Source: Bradyrhizobium sp. 199 (lineage in GTDB: Bacteria > Pseudomonadota > Alphaproteobacteria > Rhizobiales > Xanthobacteraceae). From it: 64,000 nucleotides of DNA. Numbering within the stretch: the first letter of the stretch is position 1; the number at the start of each line of letters is the position of its first letter. Shown piece by piece: positions 51,956-59,944 of this stretch. Where the stretch lies: contig NZ_JADPJI010000006.1 of the NCBI RefSeq assembly GCF_023073355.1, forward strand, positions 248,001 through 312,000, given 5' to 3'. Both the position numbers and the translations under genes were made by a program. The notes below the pieces were generated by a model, which saw nothing but the letters and a program-made list of their open reading frames with translations, searched no databases and was not told the DNA's origin.

Positions 51956-52036
51956 GTCATTCCGGGGCGATGCGAAGCATCGAACCCGAAAGCTCGAGAT
52001 TCCGGGTTCGGCTCTGCGAGCCCGCCCCGGAATGAC
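51956..52036. repeat. Intergenic element with 13-bp arms GTCATTCCGGGGC, copy 2
   Basis: GTCATTCCGGGGC (51956-51968) and GCCCCGGAATGAC (52024-52036) are exact complements, with inner GATGCGAAGCATC. Same arms as 31538-31663. It sits directly upstream of the thioesterase start. Confidence 0.8.
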
Positions 52037-52109
52037 GGCCGTCATATCACAGTCATTGCTTCGCTGTGCAATTACCTATGGCGTAACGCCGATTTCACGC
52101 CGCGGAAAA

Positions 52110-54653
52110 TCAGCCTGCGACGTCGCGTAAGTTCGGCAGCTGCGGCGTGGTCGGATTGACCGGCACGTTCCAGATCTCCTCGGCGTATTCGCGGATGGTG
52201 CGGTCCGAGGAGAACCACGCCATGCGCGCGACGTTGAGGATGGAGGCGCGGGTCCATGCCGGCGTCACCTGCCAGCGCGCATCGACGCTGCGCTGCGCTT
52301 CGTAATAGGAATCGAAATCGGCGCTGACCATGTAATGGTCGAGATAGCGCAGCGCATGCGCGATGGATTCGAAGCGGCCGGGATCGCCGGGTGAGAACTC
52401 GCCGGCGCCGATCGCATTGATGGCCCGCTGCAGCTTCGGCGAGTTGTGGATCACGTCGGAGGCGTCCAGCCCCTGCTTGCGCCGGATCATCACGTCGCCG
52501 GCCTCCATGCCGAAGATCGCGATGTTCTCGGCCCCGACATGGTCGCGGATCTCGATATTGGCGCCGTCGAGCGTGCCGATGGTGATGGCGCCGTTGAGCG
52601 CCAGCTTCATGTTGCCGGTGCCGGAGGCCTCCATGCCGGCCGTCGAGATCTGCTCCGAGAGATCGGCCGCGGGAATGATCACCTCGGCCAGGCTGACATT
52701 GTAGTCGGGCAGGAACACGACCTTGAGCTTGCCGCCGACCGCGGGATCGTTGTTGACGACTTCCGCGACGTCGTTGATCAGCTTGATGATCAGCTTGGCG
52801 TAGCGGTAGCTCGCCGCCGCCTTGCCGGCGAAGATCTTCACCCGCGGCACCCAATTGCCGTTGGGGTCGTCCTTGATCGCCTGATACAGCGCGACCGTCT
52901 CGATGACATTGAGGAGCTGGCGCTTGTATTCGTGGATGCGCTTGATCTGCACGTCGAACAGCGCGGTCGGATCGACCTTGATGCCGAGCCGCTCGCCGAT
53001 CAGGCGCGCCAGCGCGGTCTTGTTGTGGAGCTTGACGGCGCGGAATTTCTTCTGGAATTCGACGTCGCTGGCACGGGCCTCGATCAGAGAGAGTTGGGTC
53101 GGATCGTCGAGCACGGCCTCGCCGCAGGTCTCGCGCAACAGATCGGTCAGCTTCGGGTTCGCCAGCATCAGCCAGCGGCGGAAGGTGATGCCGTTGGTCT
53201 TGTTGGTGATGCGGCCGGGATAGAGATGATTGAGATCGTGGAACACGGTCTCGCGCATCAGGTCCGAATGCATTCCCGAGACGCCGTTGATGCGGTGCGA
53301 GCCGACGAAGGCGAGCTGGCCCATGCGCACGCGGCGTCCGCTCTTCTCGTCGATCAACGAGACCGAGGCACGGAAGTCGATGTCGCCGGGGCAGCGCGCC
53401 TCTGCGAGCGCCAGATGCTGCACGTTGATGCGGTAGATGATCTCCAGATGTCGCGGCAACAGCCGCTCGAACAGCTCGACCGGCCAGGTCTCCAGCGCCT
53501 CGGGGAGCAGCGTGTGGTTGGTGTAGGAGAGCGTGGCGACCGTGACCTTCCAGGCCTCGTCCCAGCGGAAATTGTGGAGGTCGACGAGGATGCGCATCAG
53601 CTCGGTGACGGCGAGGCTCGGATGGGTGTCGTTGAGCTGCACCGCAACCTTGGACGACAGGCTGCGCAGCTGGCCGTCGGATGCCAGGTGCCGCTTGATG
53701 AGATCCTGAAGCGAGGCCGACACGAAGAAATATTCCTGGCGCAGCCGCAGCTCGCGTCCCGCCGGGCTCTCGTCGTTCGGATAGAGGAATTTGCAGATCG
53801 CCTCGGCGCGCGACTGCTCGGCGCTGGCGCTGACATAGTCGCCCTTGTTGAAGGCGTCGAGCTTGAGCGGATCGGGCGAGCGCGCCGACCACAGGCGAAG
53901 CGCGTTGACGTGCTGGCCGCGCCAGCCGACGATCGGCGTGTCATAGGCGATCGCCTGCACGGTCTCGGTCGGACGCCAGATCGCGCGGTCGCGGCCCTTC
54001 TCGTCGACATGCTCGACGCTGCCGCCGAAACTGATGTCGTAGATCACCTCGGGCCGCTGCAATTCCCAGGGGTTGCCGAAGCTCAGCCATTCGTCCGGAT
54101 ATTCCTGCTGCCAGCCCTGATTGATGATCTGCCGGAACAGGCCGAAATCGTAGCGGATGCCGTAGCCGATCGCGGGGATCGACAGCGTCGCCATGCTCTC
54201 CATGAAGCAGGCGGCAAGCCGCCCCAGGCCGCCATTGCCGAGCGCGGCGTCCGGCTCGCATTTGCGCAGCTCCGGCAGCGACACGCCGAGATCGCCGAGC
54301 GCGACCTCGAAGATCTTCAAAAGGCCCATATTGTTGAGCGCATCGCTGAAGAGGCGGCCGATCAGGAATTCGAGCGAGAGATAATAGACGCGCTTGCGCC
54401 CCGCGTCGTAGCTGTGCTTCTCCGCGGTGAGCCAGCGATGCACGATGCGGTCGCGCAGCGCGAGCGCCGCGGCCTGATACCAGTCGTGCCGGGTTGCCAT
54501 GCCGGCATCCTTGCCGATGGCAAGCCGCAGCTTCGCCAGGATCGCGCCCTTGATCTCAACCAGCGCGAGTTCGTCGATGGGCTGCCCGGGGGCGGGAAAG
54601 CTGGGCTGGAACGATTGATCTTGCAAAGCTGCCATTTCCTGGTCGAAGAACAC
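52110..54653 (-). CDS. glgP: Glycogen phosphorylase
   Basis: 847 residues from the GTG at 54653, with AGGGTGAG upstream; an ATG at 54635 is an alternative. It releases glucose-1-phosphate from glycogen with PLP. The PLP lysine lies in EASGTGNMKLALNGAITIG near residue 681. Other family blocks: YYLSLEFLIGRLFSDALNNMG, ALGNGGLGRLAACFMES, VQLNDTHPSLAVTELMRIL and KRIHEYKRQLLNVI. No other glycogen gene is adjacent, so the usual glg cluster must be elsewhere. A 69-bp gap with a CATTACCTATGGCG stretch follows at its 3' end. Confidence 0.96.
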   Translation of the reverse strand: MFFDQEMAALQDQSFQPSFPAPGQPIDELALVEIKGAILAKLRLAIGKDAGMATRHDWYQAAALALRDRIVHRWLTAEKHSYDAGRKRVYYLSLEFLIGRLFSDALNNMGLLKIFEVALGDLGVSLPELRKCEPDAALGNGGLGRLAACFMESMATLSIPAIGYGIRYDFGLFRQIINQGWQQEYPDEWLSFGNPWELQRPEVIYDISFGGSVEHVDEKGRDRAIWRPTETVQAIAYDTPIVGWRGQHVNALRLWSARSPDPLKLDAFNKGDYVSASAEQSRAEAICKFLYPNDESPAGRELRLRQEYFFVSASLQDLIKRHLASDGQLRSLSSKVAVQLNDTHPSLAVTELMRILVDLHNFRWDEAWKVTVATLSYTNHTLLPEALETWPVELFERLLPRHLEIIYRINVQHLALAEARCPGDIDFRASVSLIDEKSGRRVRMGQLAFVGSHRINGVSGMHSDLMRETVFHDLNHLYPGRITNKTNGITFRRWLMLANPKLTDLLRETCGEAVLDDPTQLSLIEARASDVEFQKKFRAVKLHNKTALARLIGERLGIKVDPTALFDVQIKRIHEYKRQLLNVIETVALYQAIKDDPNGNWVPRVKIFAGKAAASYRYAKLIIKLINDVAEVVNNDPAVGGKLKVVFLPDYNVSLAEVIIPAADLSEQISTAGMEASGTGNMKLALNGAITIGTLDGANIEIRDHVGAENIAIFGMEAGDVMIRRKQGLDASDVIHNSPKLQRAINAIGAGEFSPGDPGRFESIAHALRYLDHYMVSADFDSYYEAQRSVDARWQVTPAWTRASILNVARMAWFSSDRTIREYAEEIWNVPVNPTTPQLPNLRDVAG

Positions 54654-54832
54654 TACTCACCCTACGCGTCTTGCCCCTGCACCGGTATCGTCACTGGTGC
54701 CGCCGTGCACTGCGCTGGCGTTAATTTATGCAAGGAATGGGCCGCTTTGGGAACCCGGAGGAGCACGGAGAAACCGGGATTTCCGTGCTAGATTGCGGAT
54801 CAATTCAGCCATCAGTGTGGAGGAACATTCCC

Positions 54833-55066
54833 GTGAAACTGCTGATTGAAATCGCCGCAGCGGCCCTGCTCGTCGTCTGCATCACCGCCACCAGCGCCGC
54901 GTTTGCCGCCGGCAAGCCCGGGCGCAGCGCCGACGGCCTGAGTTGCGGCTTCACGGTCCCGCAGAATGCGTCGCCCGCGGCCCGCTGCGCCGCCATCAAG
55001 CGCCAATGCGGCGGCAAATTTTATGCGAATGCGTGCGGCGACAGGCTGATGTCCGCGGCGAATTGA
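54833..55066 (+). CDS. Small secreted cysteine-containing protein
   Basis: 77 residues from the GTG at 54833 with GTGGAGGA upstream. The signal peptide (LLIEIAAAALLVVCITATSAAFAA) precedes a 50-residue mature part with four cysteines (LSCGFTVP, AARCAAIKRQCGGKF, NACGDRLM), suggesting two disulfides. No family recognised. It is divergent from glgP and convergent with the LysR gene. Confidence 0.6.
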   Translation: MKLLIEIAAAALLVVCITATSAAFAAGKPGRSADGLSCGFTVPQNASPAARCAAIKRQCGGKFYANACGDRLMSAAN

Positions 55067-55101
55067 GCGGCGGGCGGCAACCCTCGCGAACCCAAGCGGC
55101 T

Positions 55102-55965
55102 TCAAGCCGCTTTGGCCTGCACCGAATCGCAGAACTCGGCGAGACGATCCGCAAGCCGCAGCGTCGCCGGACTCGCATCCGGTGAAGCCATCAGTGCGAC
55201 CTCCGTCTTGTTGATCGGTGCAAAACCTTCCTTCGCCGTCAGCACGCGGTGGTCGGACTGGATCGACATCTCCGACAGGATGCTGAGGCCCATGCCGGCG
55301 GCGACCGCGGCCTGGATACCGGAGAGGCTCGATGAGGAATAGGCCATGTGCCAGGCACGGCCGACGCTTTCCAATGCGTGGATGGCACCAGCCCGATAGA
55401 GACAGCCGGTCGGAAAACCGATCAGCGGCACGGACGCGGCGTGGACATCGACCGGATGGCTCTTGCTGGAGACCCAGTGCACCCGCTCCGGCCACACCGC
55501 GATCGCACCCTTCTCGCCGGCCGCACGCTTGAACAGCGCAAGGTCGAGCTCGCCGCGATCGAGATCGCGCGCGAGGTACTTGCTCTGGTCGGCACGCACG
55601 TCGAGCCGCAGGCCAGGATGCGAGCGCGAGAATGCGCCCAAAAGTTTGGTCAGGCGATACGCCGCGAAATCCTCGGGAATGCCGAGCCGGATCGCGCCTT
55701 CGGCATCAGGCTGGCGCAGTACGTCGCGCGCCTCCTCGGCCAGCGAGAGCAGCCGCCGCGCATAGGAGAGCAACCGCTCGCCGGCCTCGGTCGGGCGCAC
55801 GTTCTTGCCGTCGCGATGCAGCAGCACCTGGCCGACGTCTTCCTCCAGCCGCTTGATCTGCTGGCTCACGGTCGATTGCGTGCGGTGGACGCGTTCGCCG
55901 GCGCGGGTGAAGCCGCCGGCCTCGACCACCGAGACGAAGCTGCGCAGCAGCTCGAGGTCGAGCAT
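55102..55965 (-). CDS. LysR-type transcriptional regulator
   Basis: 287 residues. The winged helix-turn-helix is at the N-terminus (LLRSFVSVVEAGGFTRAGERVHRTQSTVSQQIKRLEEDVGQVL, with QSTVSQQIKRLE as recognition helix). The effector domain starts LRLGIPEDFAAYRLTKLL-like as AIRLGIPEDFAAYRL and ends VALMASPDASPATLRLADRLAEF. It is divergent from an EamA transporter and metallo-hydrolase, which it probably controls. The ligand is unknown. Confidence 0.92.
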   Translation of the reverse strand: MLDLELLRSFVSVVEAGGFTRAGERVHRTQSTVSQQIKRLEEDVGQVLLHRDGKNVRPTEAGERLLSYARRLLSLAEEARDVLRQPDAEGAIRLGIPEDFAAYRLTKLLGAFSRSHPGLRLDVRADQSKYLARDLDRGELDLALFKRAAGEKGAIAVWPERVHWVSSKSHPVDVHAASVPLIGFPTGCLYRAGAIHALESVGRAWHMAYSSSSLSGIQAAVAAGMGLSILSEMSIQSDHRVLTAKEGFAPINKTEVALMASPDASPATLRLADRLAEFCDSVQAKAA

Positions 55966-56063
55966 CGGCTGCCTCCATTAGAAAAACCACTGACAGCGAG
56001 TTAATCATTTAATTTCCAAATGACAAGCCGCCTCCCTAGATCGAGCGTCAGGAGAATGCCCTC
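55966..56063. promoter_or_regulatory. Divergent LysR / EamA promoter region
   Basis: 98 bases, markedly A/T-rich in the middle (GTTAATCATTTAATTTCC), between the two start codons. LysR proteins usually bind T-N11-A sites in such gaps; I see TTAATCATTTAA, an imperfect inverted repeat, as the best candidate. Confidence 0.5.
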
Positions 56064-56975
56064 ATGTCGCTCGCCCCCTCGATTCCGGTTCCCAGCCGCC
56101 GCTTCAATACGCTGCCGCTGGCCATCGGCCTGTTCTGCCTGCTCTGGAGCTACGCCTTCGTCGCCGGCAAGATCGGCGTCACCCATTGCCCGCCGCTGAT
56201 CCTGCTCGCCGCCCGCTTTTCGCTCGCCGGCATTTTGATCCTGGGCGCCACGCTGATCCGTGGCGAGGCCTGGTCGCTATCCTGGCGCGATGCCGCGATC
56301 TTCGCCGTGCTCGGCGTCGCCAACAACGCGCTCTATCTCGGCCTCGGCTACACCGGCCTGCAATCCGTCTCCGCGGGCCTCGGCGGCCTGATCGTGTCGG
56401 CCAATCCGGTCTTCACCGCCGCGTTGGCGGTCCTGCTGCTCGGCGAAGGCATGACCTGGCGCAAGGCAACCGGCCTCCTGCTCGGCGTCATCGGCGTGAT
56501 CGCGATCGTTTGGCACCGCCTGTCGGTCGGCGCCGATTCCCTGCATGGGATTATGTTCACGCTGGCCTCGCTGGCTTCGCTCGTCACCGGCACGATCCTG
56601 TTCAAGCTGCTCGCACCGAAGGGGAGCCTGTGGATCGGCAACGGCGTGCAGAACCTCGCTGCCGGCATCGTGCTGACGCCCGTCGCGCTCACCTTCGCCG
56701 ATAGTCACGCGATCGATGTCACGCCGAGCCTGATCGGCGCCTTTGCCTTCCTGGTGCTGGGCGGCTCGATCCTGGCCTACTGGCTCTGGTTCCATCTCCT
56801 GAAAGTGTGCGGCGCCACCGCCGCCAGCGCCTATCATTTCCTGATGCCGCCGCTCGGCATGCTGTTCGCGTATCTCGTCCTCGGCGAGCACGTGGAGGCC
56901 CGCGACCTCCTCGGCATCATCCCGGTCGCGCTCGGCATTTATCTGGTGACGCGGCCGGCAAAGTCCGTGTCGTAA
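56064..56975 (+). CDS. EamA/DMT superfamily transporter
   Basis: 303 residues with ten predicted helices in two EamA repeats, first LAIGLFCLLWSYAFVAGKIGVTHCPPLILLAARF, second beginning LHGIMFTLASLASLVTGTILFKLL. The characteristic GLIVSANPVFTAALAVLLLGEGM (first-repeat end) and FLMPPLGMLFAYLVLGEHV (second) are clear. The family exports amino acids and metabolites. It lies 13 bases before the metallo-hydrolase gene and is probably governed by the divergent LysR. Confidence 0.92.
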   Translation: MSLAPSIPVPSRRFNTLPLAIGLFCLLWSYAFVAGKIGVTHCPPLILLAARFSLAGILILGATLIRGEAWSLSWRDAAIFAVLGVANNALYLGLGYTGLQSVSAGLGGLIVSANPVFTAALAVLLLGEGMTWRKATGLLLGVIGVIAIVWHRLSVGADSLHGIMFTLASLASLVTGTILFKLLAPKGSLWIGNGVQNLAAGIVLTPVALTFADSHAIDVTPSLIGAFAFLVLGGSILAYWLWFHLLKVCGATAASAYHFLMPPLGMLFAYLVLGEHVEARDLLGIIPVALGIYLVTRPAKSVS

Positions 56976-56988
56976 CAGGAGTGCATCA

Positions 56989-57762
56989 ATGCCCATTTCC
57001 ATCACCCTGATCGGCGGCCCCACCGCCCTGATCGAGATCGACGGCTTCCGCCTGCTCACCGATCCGACCTTCGATGCGCCCGGCGCCTACCAGCTGCCGC
57101 ACGTGAAGCTGGAGAAGACCATCGGTCCCGCCGTGAGGCCCGATGCGATCGGCCCGGTCGATGCCGTGCTGCTCAGCCACGACCAGCATTCGGACAATCT
57201 CGACAATTCGGGGCGCGAATTCCTGACGCATGCCAAACGCGTGCTGACCACCGAGGCCGGTGCCAAACGTCTCGGTGGTCACGCCGAGGACCTAGCGCCC
57301 TGGGCCACCGCCCACATCAAGGACCGCGACGGCAATTCGCTGACCATCACCGCAACGCCGGCGCGTCACGGTCCGGCCGGCATCGAGCCGCTGTCGGGCG
57401 ACGTCATCGGCTTCGTGGTGTCCTCAAACCGGAAGGACACCAGCGCGATCTATATCAGCGGCGATACCACCTGGTTCGACGGCGTCGCCGAAGTCGCGCG
57501 CCGCTTCAAATGCGGCGTTGTGCTGCCCTTTGCCGGCGCCGCGCAAACGCGCGGCCCGTTCCATCTCACCATGGATACCAACGACACCATCGAGACCGCA
57601 CGCGCCTTCCCCGATGCGATGATCGTGCCGGTGCATACCGAAGGCTGGGCGCATTTCCGCCAGAACAGCGAGGATCTGCGCAAGACCTTTGACGTGCTCG
57701 GCTTCGGGACGCGGTTGCGGCTGCTGGAGCCGGGTGTGCCGACGGTGGTGCAGGCGCCCTGA
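56989..57762 (+). CDS. MBL-fold metallo-hydrolase (UlaG-like)
   Basis: 257 residues. The metallo-beta-lactamase core is recognised by ITLIGGPTALIEIDGFRLLTDPTFD, the metal site AVLLSHDQHSDNLDNSGREFL (HxxHxD-like, SHDQHSDN), GPAGIEPLSGDVIGFVV and YISGDTTWFDGV, then MIVPVHTEGWAHFRQ. It resembles the UlaG-like branch of lactonases. It follows the transporter by 13 bases. Substrate unknown. Confidence 0.88.
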   Translation: MPISITLIGGPTALIEIDGFRLLTDPTFDAPGAYQLPHVKLEKTIGPAVRPDAIGPVDAVLLSHDQHSDNLDNSGREFLTHAKRVLTTEAGAKRLGGHAEDLAPWATAHIKDRDGNSLTITATPARHGPAGIEPLSGDVIGFVVSSNRKDTSAIYISGDTTWFDGVAEVARRFKCGVVLPFAGAAQTRGPFHLTMDTNDTIETARAFPDAMIVPVHTEGWAHFRQNSEDLRKTFDVLGFGTRLRLLEPGVPTVVQAP

Positions 57763-57786
57763 CGAAGCGCGCGCATTCTTCCTCGT

Positions 57787-57872
57787 CGTCATGGCCGGGC
57801 TTGACCCGGCCATCCACGTCTTTGTCACCACGCTCAAGGGCGTGGATGCCCGGGACAAGCCCGGGCATGACG
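57787..57872. repeat. Palindromic element GGGCTTGACCCGGCC type, copy 2
   Basis: CGTCATGGCCGGGCTTGACC with CGGCCATCCACG opposes CGTGGATGCCCGGGACAAGC with CCGGGCATGACG. It fills the gap between convergent metallo-hydrolase and TIGR02186 genes and could stop transcription from both sides. Copy 1 is at 32661. Confidence 0.8.
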
Positions 57873-57892
57873 GTGAGCGGCAGTGCGCCCCC

Positions 57893-58663
57893 TCAATCCT
57901 TCCGGAACACGATTGAGGCCATCCAGCCCGTCATCAGCGCCATCGCGGCGGTGACGAGGCCGTAGATCAGGCCGTTCTGCCTGGCGGTGGTGGCGACGAA
58001 CTGCTCGAAGCCGACCTTGACGATCTCGAACGCGGTCTCGGTCTTGCCGATGAAGGCGCCGTTCGCAAACAGCTTGATCTCGACCTCGTAGGTGCCGATC
58101 GGCACCTCGGCCGGCAAGGGAATGCCGGTGCGGAACAGGGTCGGCGTCAGGAACGTCACCGCGCTCGGATCCTCGCGATAGAGGCCGCGTTGGGTGCGCA
58201 GGCGGATGAAGGCCGAGCGGAACGCATCGTTCGGCACCACGTCGGCATAGTCGCCGCCGACCCGCTGCGTCAGCAGCACGTTGTTGAGCCCGACCTGCTG
58301 CCGCCGCGCGATCTCGGGCGAGGTGATCGCGTCGAAGGGACGGTTGGCGAACAGCGCCAGATAGCTCGGCACCTGCAGGAACTGCCGATAATCGGTGTTG
58401 ATCCAGATCCCGAAGGTCCGCTCCTTGCGCCGCGTCACCATGTCGGCGCGCGGGCCCATCACAGTGACCACGAGATCATAGGCCGTGCGATCCGCGGGCG
58501 TGGTCGTATCCTTCTCGACCGAACCGAACAGCACCAGCTCCTCGCCGGAATAGTTCGGTGTCACCGTGACGCGGTGGTTGGAGACCGACACGATCAGCCG
58601 ATCGGCGCGCGCGGCCGAGCCGAGCAGCACGACCAGCAGGAGTGCGAGAGCTGCACGCATCAT
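57893..58663 (-). CDS. TIGR02186 family membrane-associated protein
   Basis: 256 residues. A signal peptide (ALALLLVVLLGSAARA) leads into a periplasmic beta-rich domain: LIVSVSNHRVTVTPNYSGEELVLFGSVE, LVVTVMGPRADMVTRRKERTFGIWIN. A single C-terminal helix (LIYGLVTAAMALMTGWMASIVF) anchors it. The family commonly accompanies TauE/SafE exporters, as here; its start overlaps the TauE stop (TGATG at 58661-58665). Function is not known; it may be an accessory of the exporter. Confidence 0.9.
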   Translation of the reverse strand: MMRAALALLLVVLLGSAARADRLIVSVSNHRVTVTPNYSGEELVLFGSVEKDTTTPADRTAYDLVVTVMGPRADMVTRRKERTFGIWINTDYRQFLQVPSYLALFANRPFDAITSPEIARRQQVGLNNVLLTQRVGGDYADVVPNDAFRSAFIRLRTQRGLYREDPSAVTFLTPTLFRTGIPLPAEVPIGTYEVEIKLFANGAFIGKTETAFEIVKVGFEQFVATTARQNGLIYGLVTAAMALMTGWMASIVFRKD

Positions 58664-59577
58664 CAGCTCGCTCCGAGCTCACGGATGGTGAAGAGGTCCG
58701 CAGGTTGGATCCCGAGCTCGATCGCGAAGCGCATGCCGACCGACAGGATCAGAAGGCCGAGCAGCAGGCGCAGCTGCTCGCCGCGGATCTTCTGCCCGGC
58801 ACGGACACCGAACTGCGCGCCGGTGACGCCGCCGACCATCAGGATCAGCGCCAGCACCGCGTCTACGAGGTGGTTGGTCACCGCATGCAGCATGGTCGCG
58901 AACAGCATCGTGACGAGGGTCAGGACCATCGAGGTCCCGATCACCGTCGAAGTCGGCACCCGCAAGAGATAGATCATGATCGGCACCAGGATGAACCCGC
59001 CGCCGATCCCCATGATGGCGCCGATGAAGCCGATCATGATGCCGACGATCACCACGGGGATGACCGAGAGATAGATCTTCGAGCGCTTGAACCGCATCTT
59101 CAGCGGCAGGCCGTGGATCCAGTTGTGCGTGCGCCGCGGCGGCAGCGCCCCGCGCCGGGTCCGCATCAGGGCGCGCAGGCCTTCGGAGAACATCAGGCTG
59201 CCGACGGTGGTGAGCAGCACGACGTAAGAGAGCGCGATCATCAGATCGAGCTGGCCGAGCGCGCGAAGCTGCGTGAAGGTCCACACGCCCAGCGCTGTCC
59301 CGGTCACGCCGCCGCAGAGCAGGACGCTCGCCAGTGCCGGATCGATCGCCCGTCGCCGCCAATAAGAGAGCGCGCCGGAAAAGGAGGAGGCCGCGATGTG
59401 GCTCGTGACGGAGGCGACCGCGACCGCCGGCGTGATGCCGATGAAGATCAGAAGCGGCGTCATCAGGAAGCCGCCGCCGATCCCGAACATGCCCGAGACG
59501 AAGCCGACCGCAGCCCCCATGGCGAGCACCAGAAAGACGTTGACCGGAAGATCGGCGATCGGAAGGTAGAGCTGCAT
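58663..59577 (-). CDS. Sulfite exporter TauE/SafE family membrane protein
   Basis: 304 residues from the ATG at 59577. Eight or so membrane segments. The two glycine-rich family repeats are VGFVSGMFGIGGGFLMTPLLIF near the N-terminus and IGFIGAIMGIGGGFILVPIMIY past the middle, very well conserved compared with the gene at 7442. A basic cytoplasmic loop (LMRTRRGALPPRRTHNW) separates the halves. Coupling to the TIGR02186 protein suggests a two-component export unit for sulfite, sulfonate or another anion. Confidence 0.93.
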   Translation of the reverse strand: MQLYLPIADLPVNVFLVLAMGAAVGFVSGMFGIGGGFLMTPLLIFIGITPAVAVASVTSHIAASSFSGALSYWRRRAIDPALASVLLCGGVTGTALGVWTFTQLRALGQLDLMIALSYVVLLTTVGSLMFSEGLRALMRTRRGALPPRRTHNWIHGLPLKMRFKRSKIYLSVIPVVIVGIMIGFIGAIMGIGGGFILVPIMIYLLRVPTSTVIGTSMVLTLVTMLFATMLHAVTNHLVDAVLALILMVGGVTGAQFGVRAGQKIRGEQLRLLLGLLILSVGMRFAIELGIQPADLFTIRELGAS

Positions 59578-59750
59578 CGAAGGACCATACGCCGGCGAGA
59601 CGGATCGATTGCGGCGGAATGCTCGCGGAAGGTCGGAACGATAGCCGCGTCCCTCAATAGCGGAATTCGCCGCCGGGCGGGACCAGGAATTTTCCGGCGT
59701 GGTGAATGGGCGAGGGAGCTTGTTTGAACCGGTGCGAGCCAAGGCCTCGG

Positions 59751-59909
59751 ATCACCTCTCCCTGGGGGAGAGGTCGAAATGCATCGAAGATGCGTTTCGG
59801 GTGAGGGATTAAGGTGTCAGTGAGTGCCGCGGCCCCTCACCCGGATTGCACCGGACGATGCTTCGCATCGCCAGGCGCAATCCGACCTCTCCCCGCTGGG
59901 GAGAGGTGA
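59751..59909. repeat. Palindromic intergenic unit, copy 3
   Basis: ATCACCTCTCCCTGGGGGAG opens the unit, then CGGGTGAGGG, CCCCTCACCCGG, and GACCTCTCCCCGCTGGGGAG closes it, with an inner GATGCTTCGCATC hairpin. It matches the layout of 12970-13102. The gap 59578-59944 otherwise holds no gene. Confidence 0.8.
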
Positions 59910-59944
59910 AGCGGCACCCCCGCCTGAATTCAACTGGACCGCGT

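Noticed and set aside
52446..54791. 781-codon open frame on the plus strand opposite glgP
   Set aside because: Antisense shadow; composition is dominated by Arg, Asp and Val without recognisable motifs.
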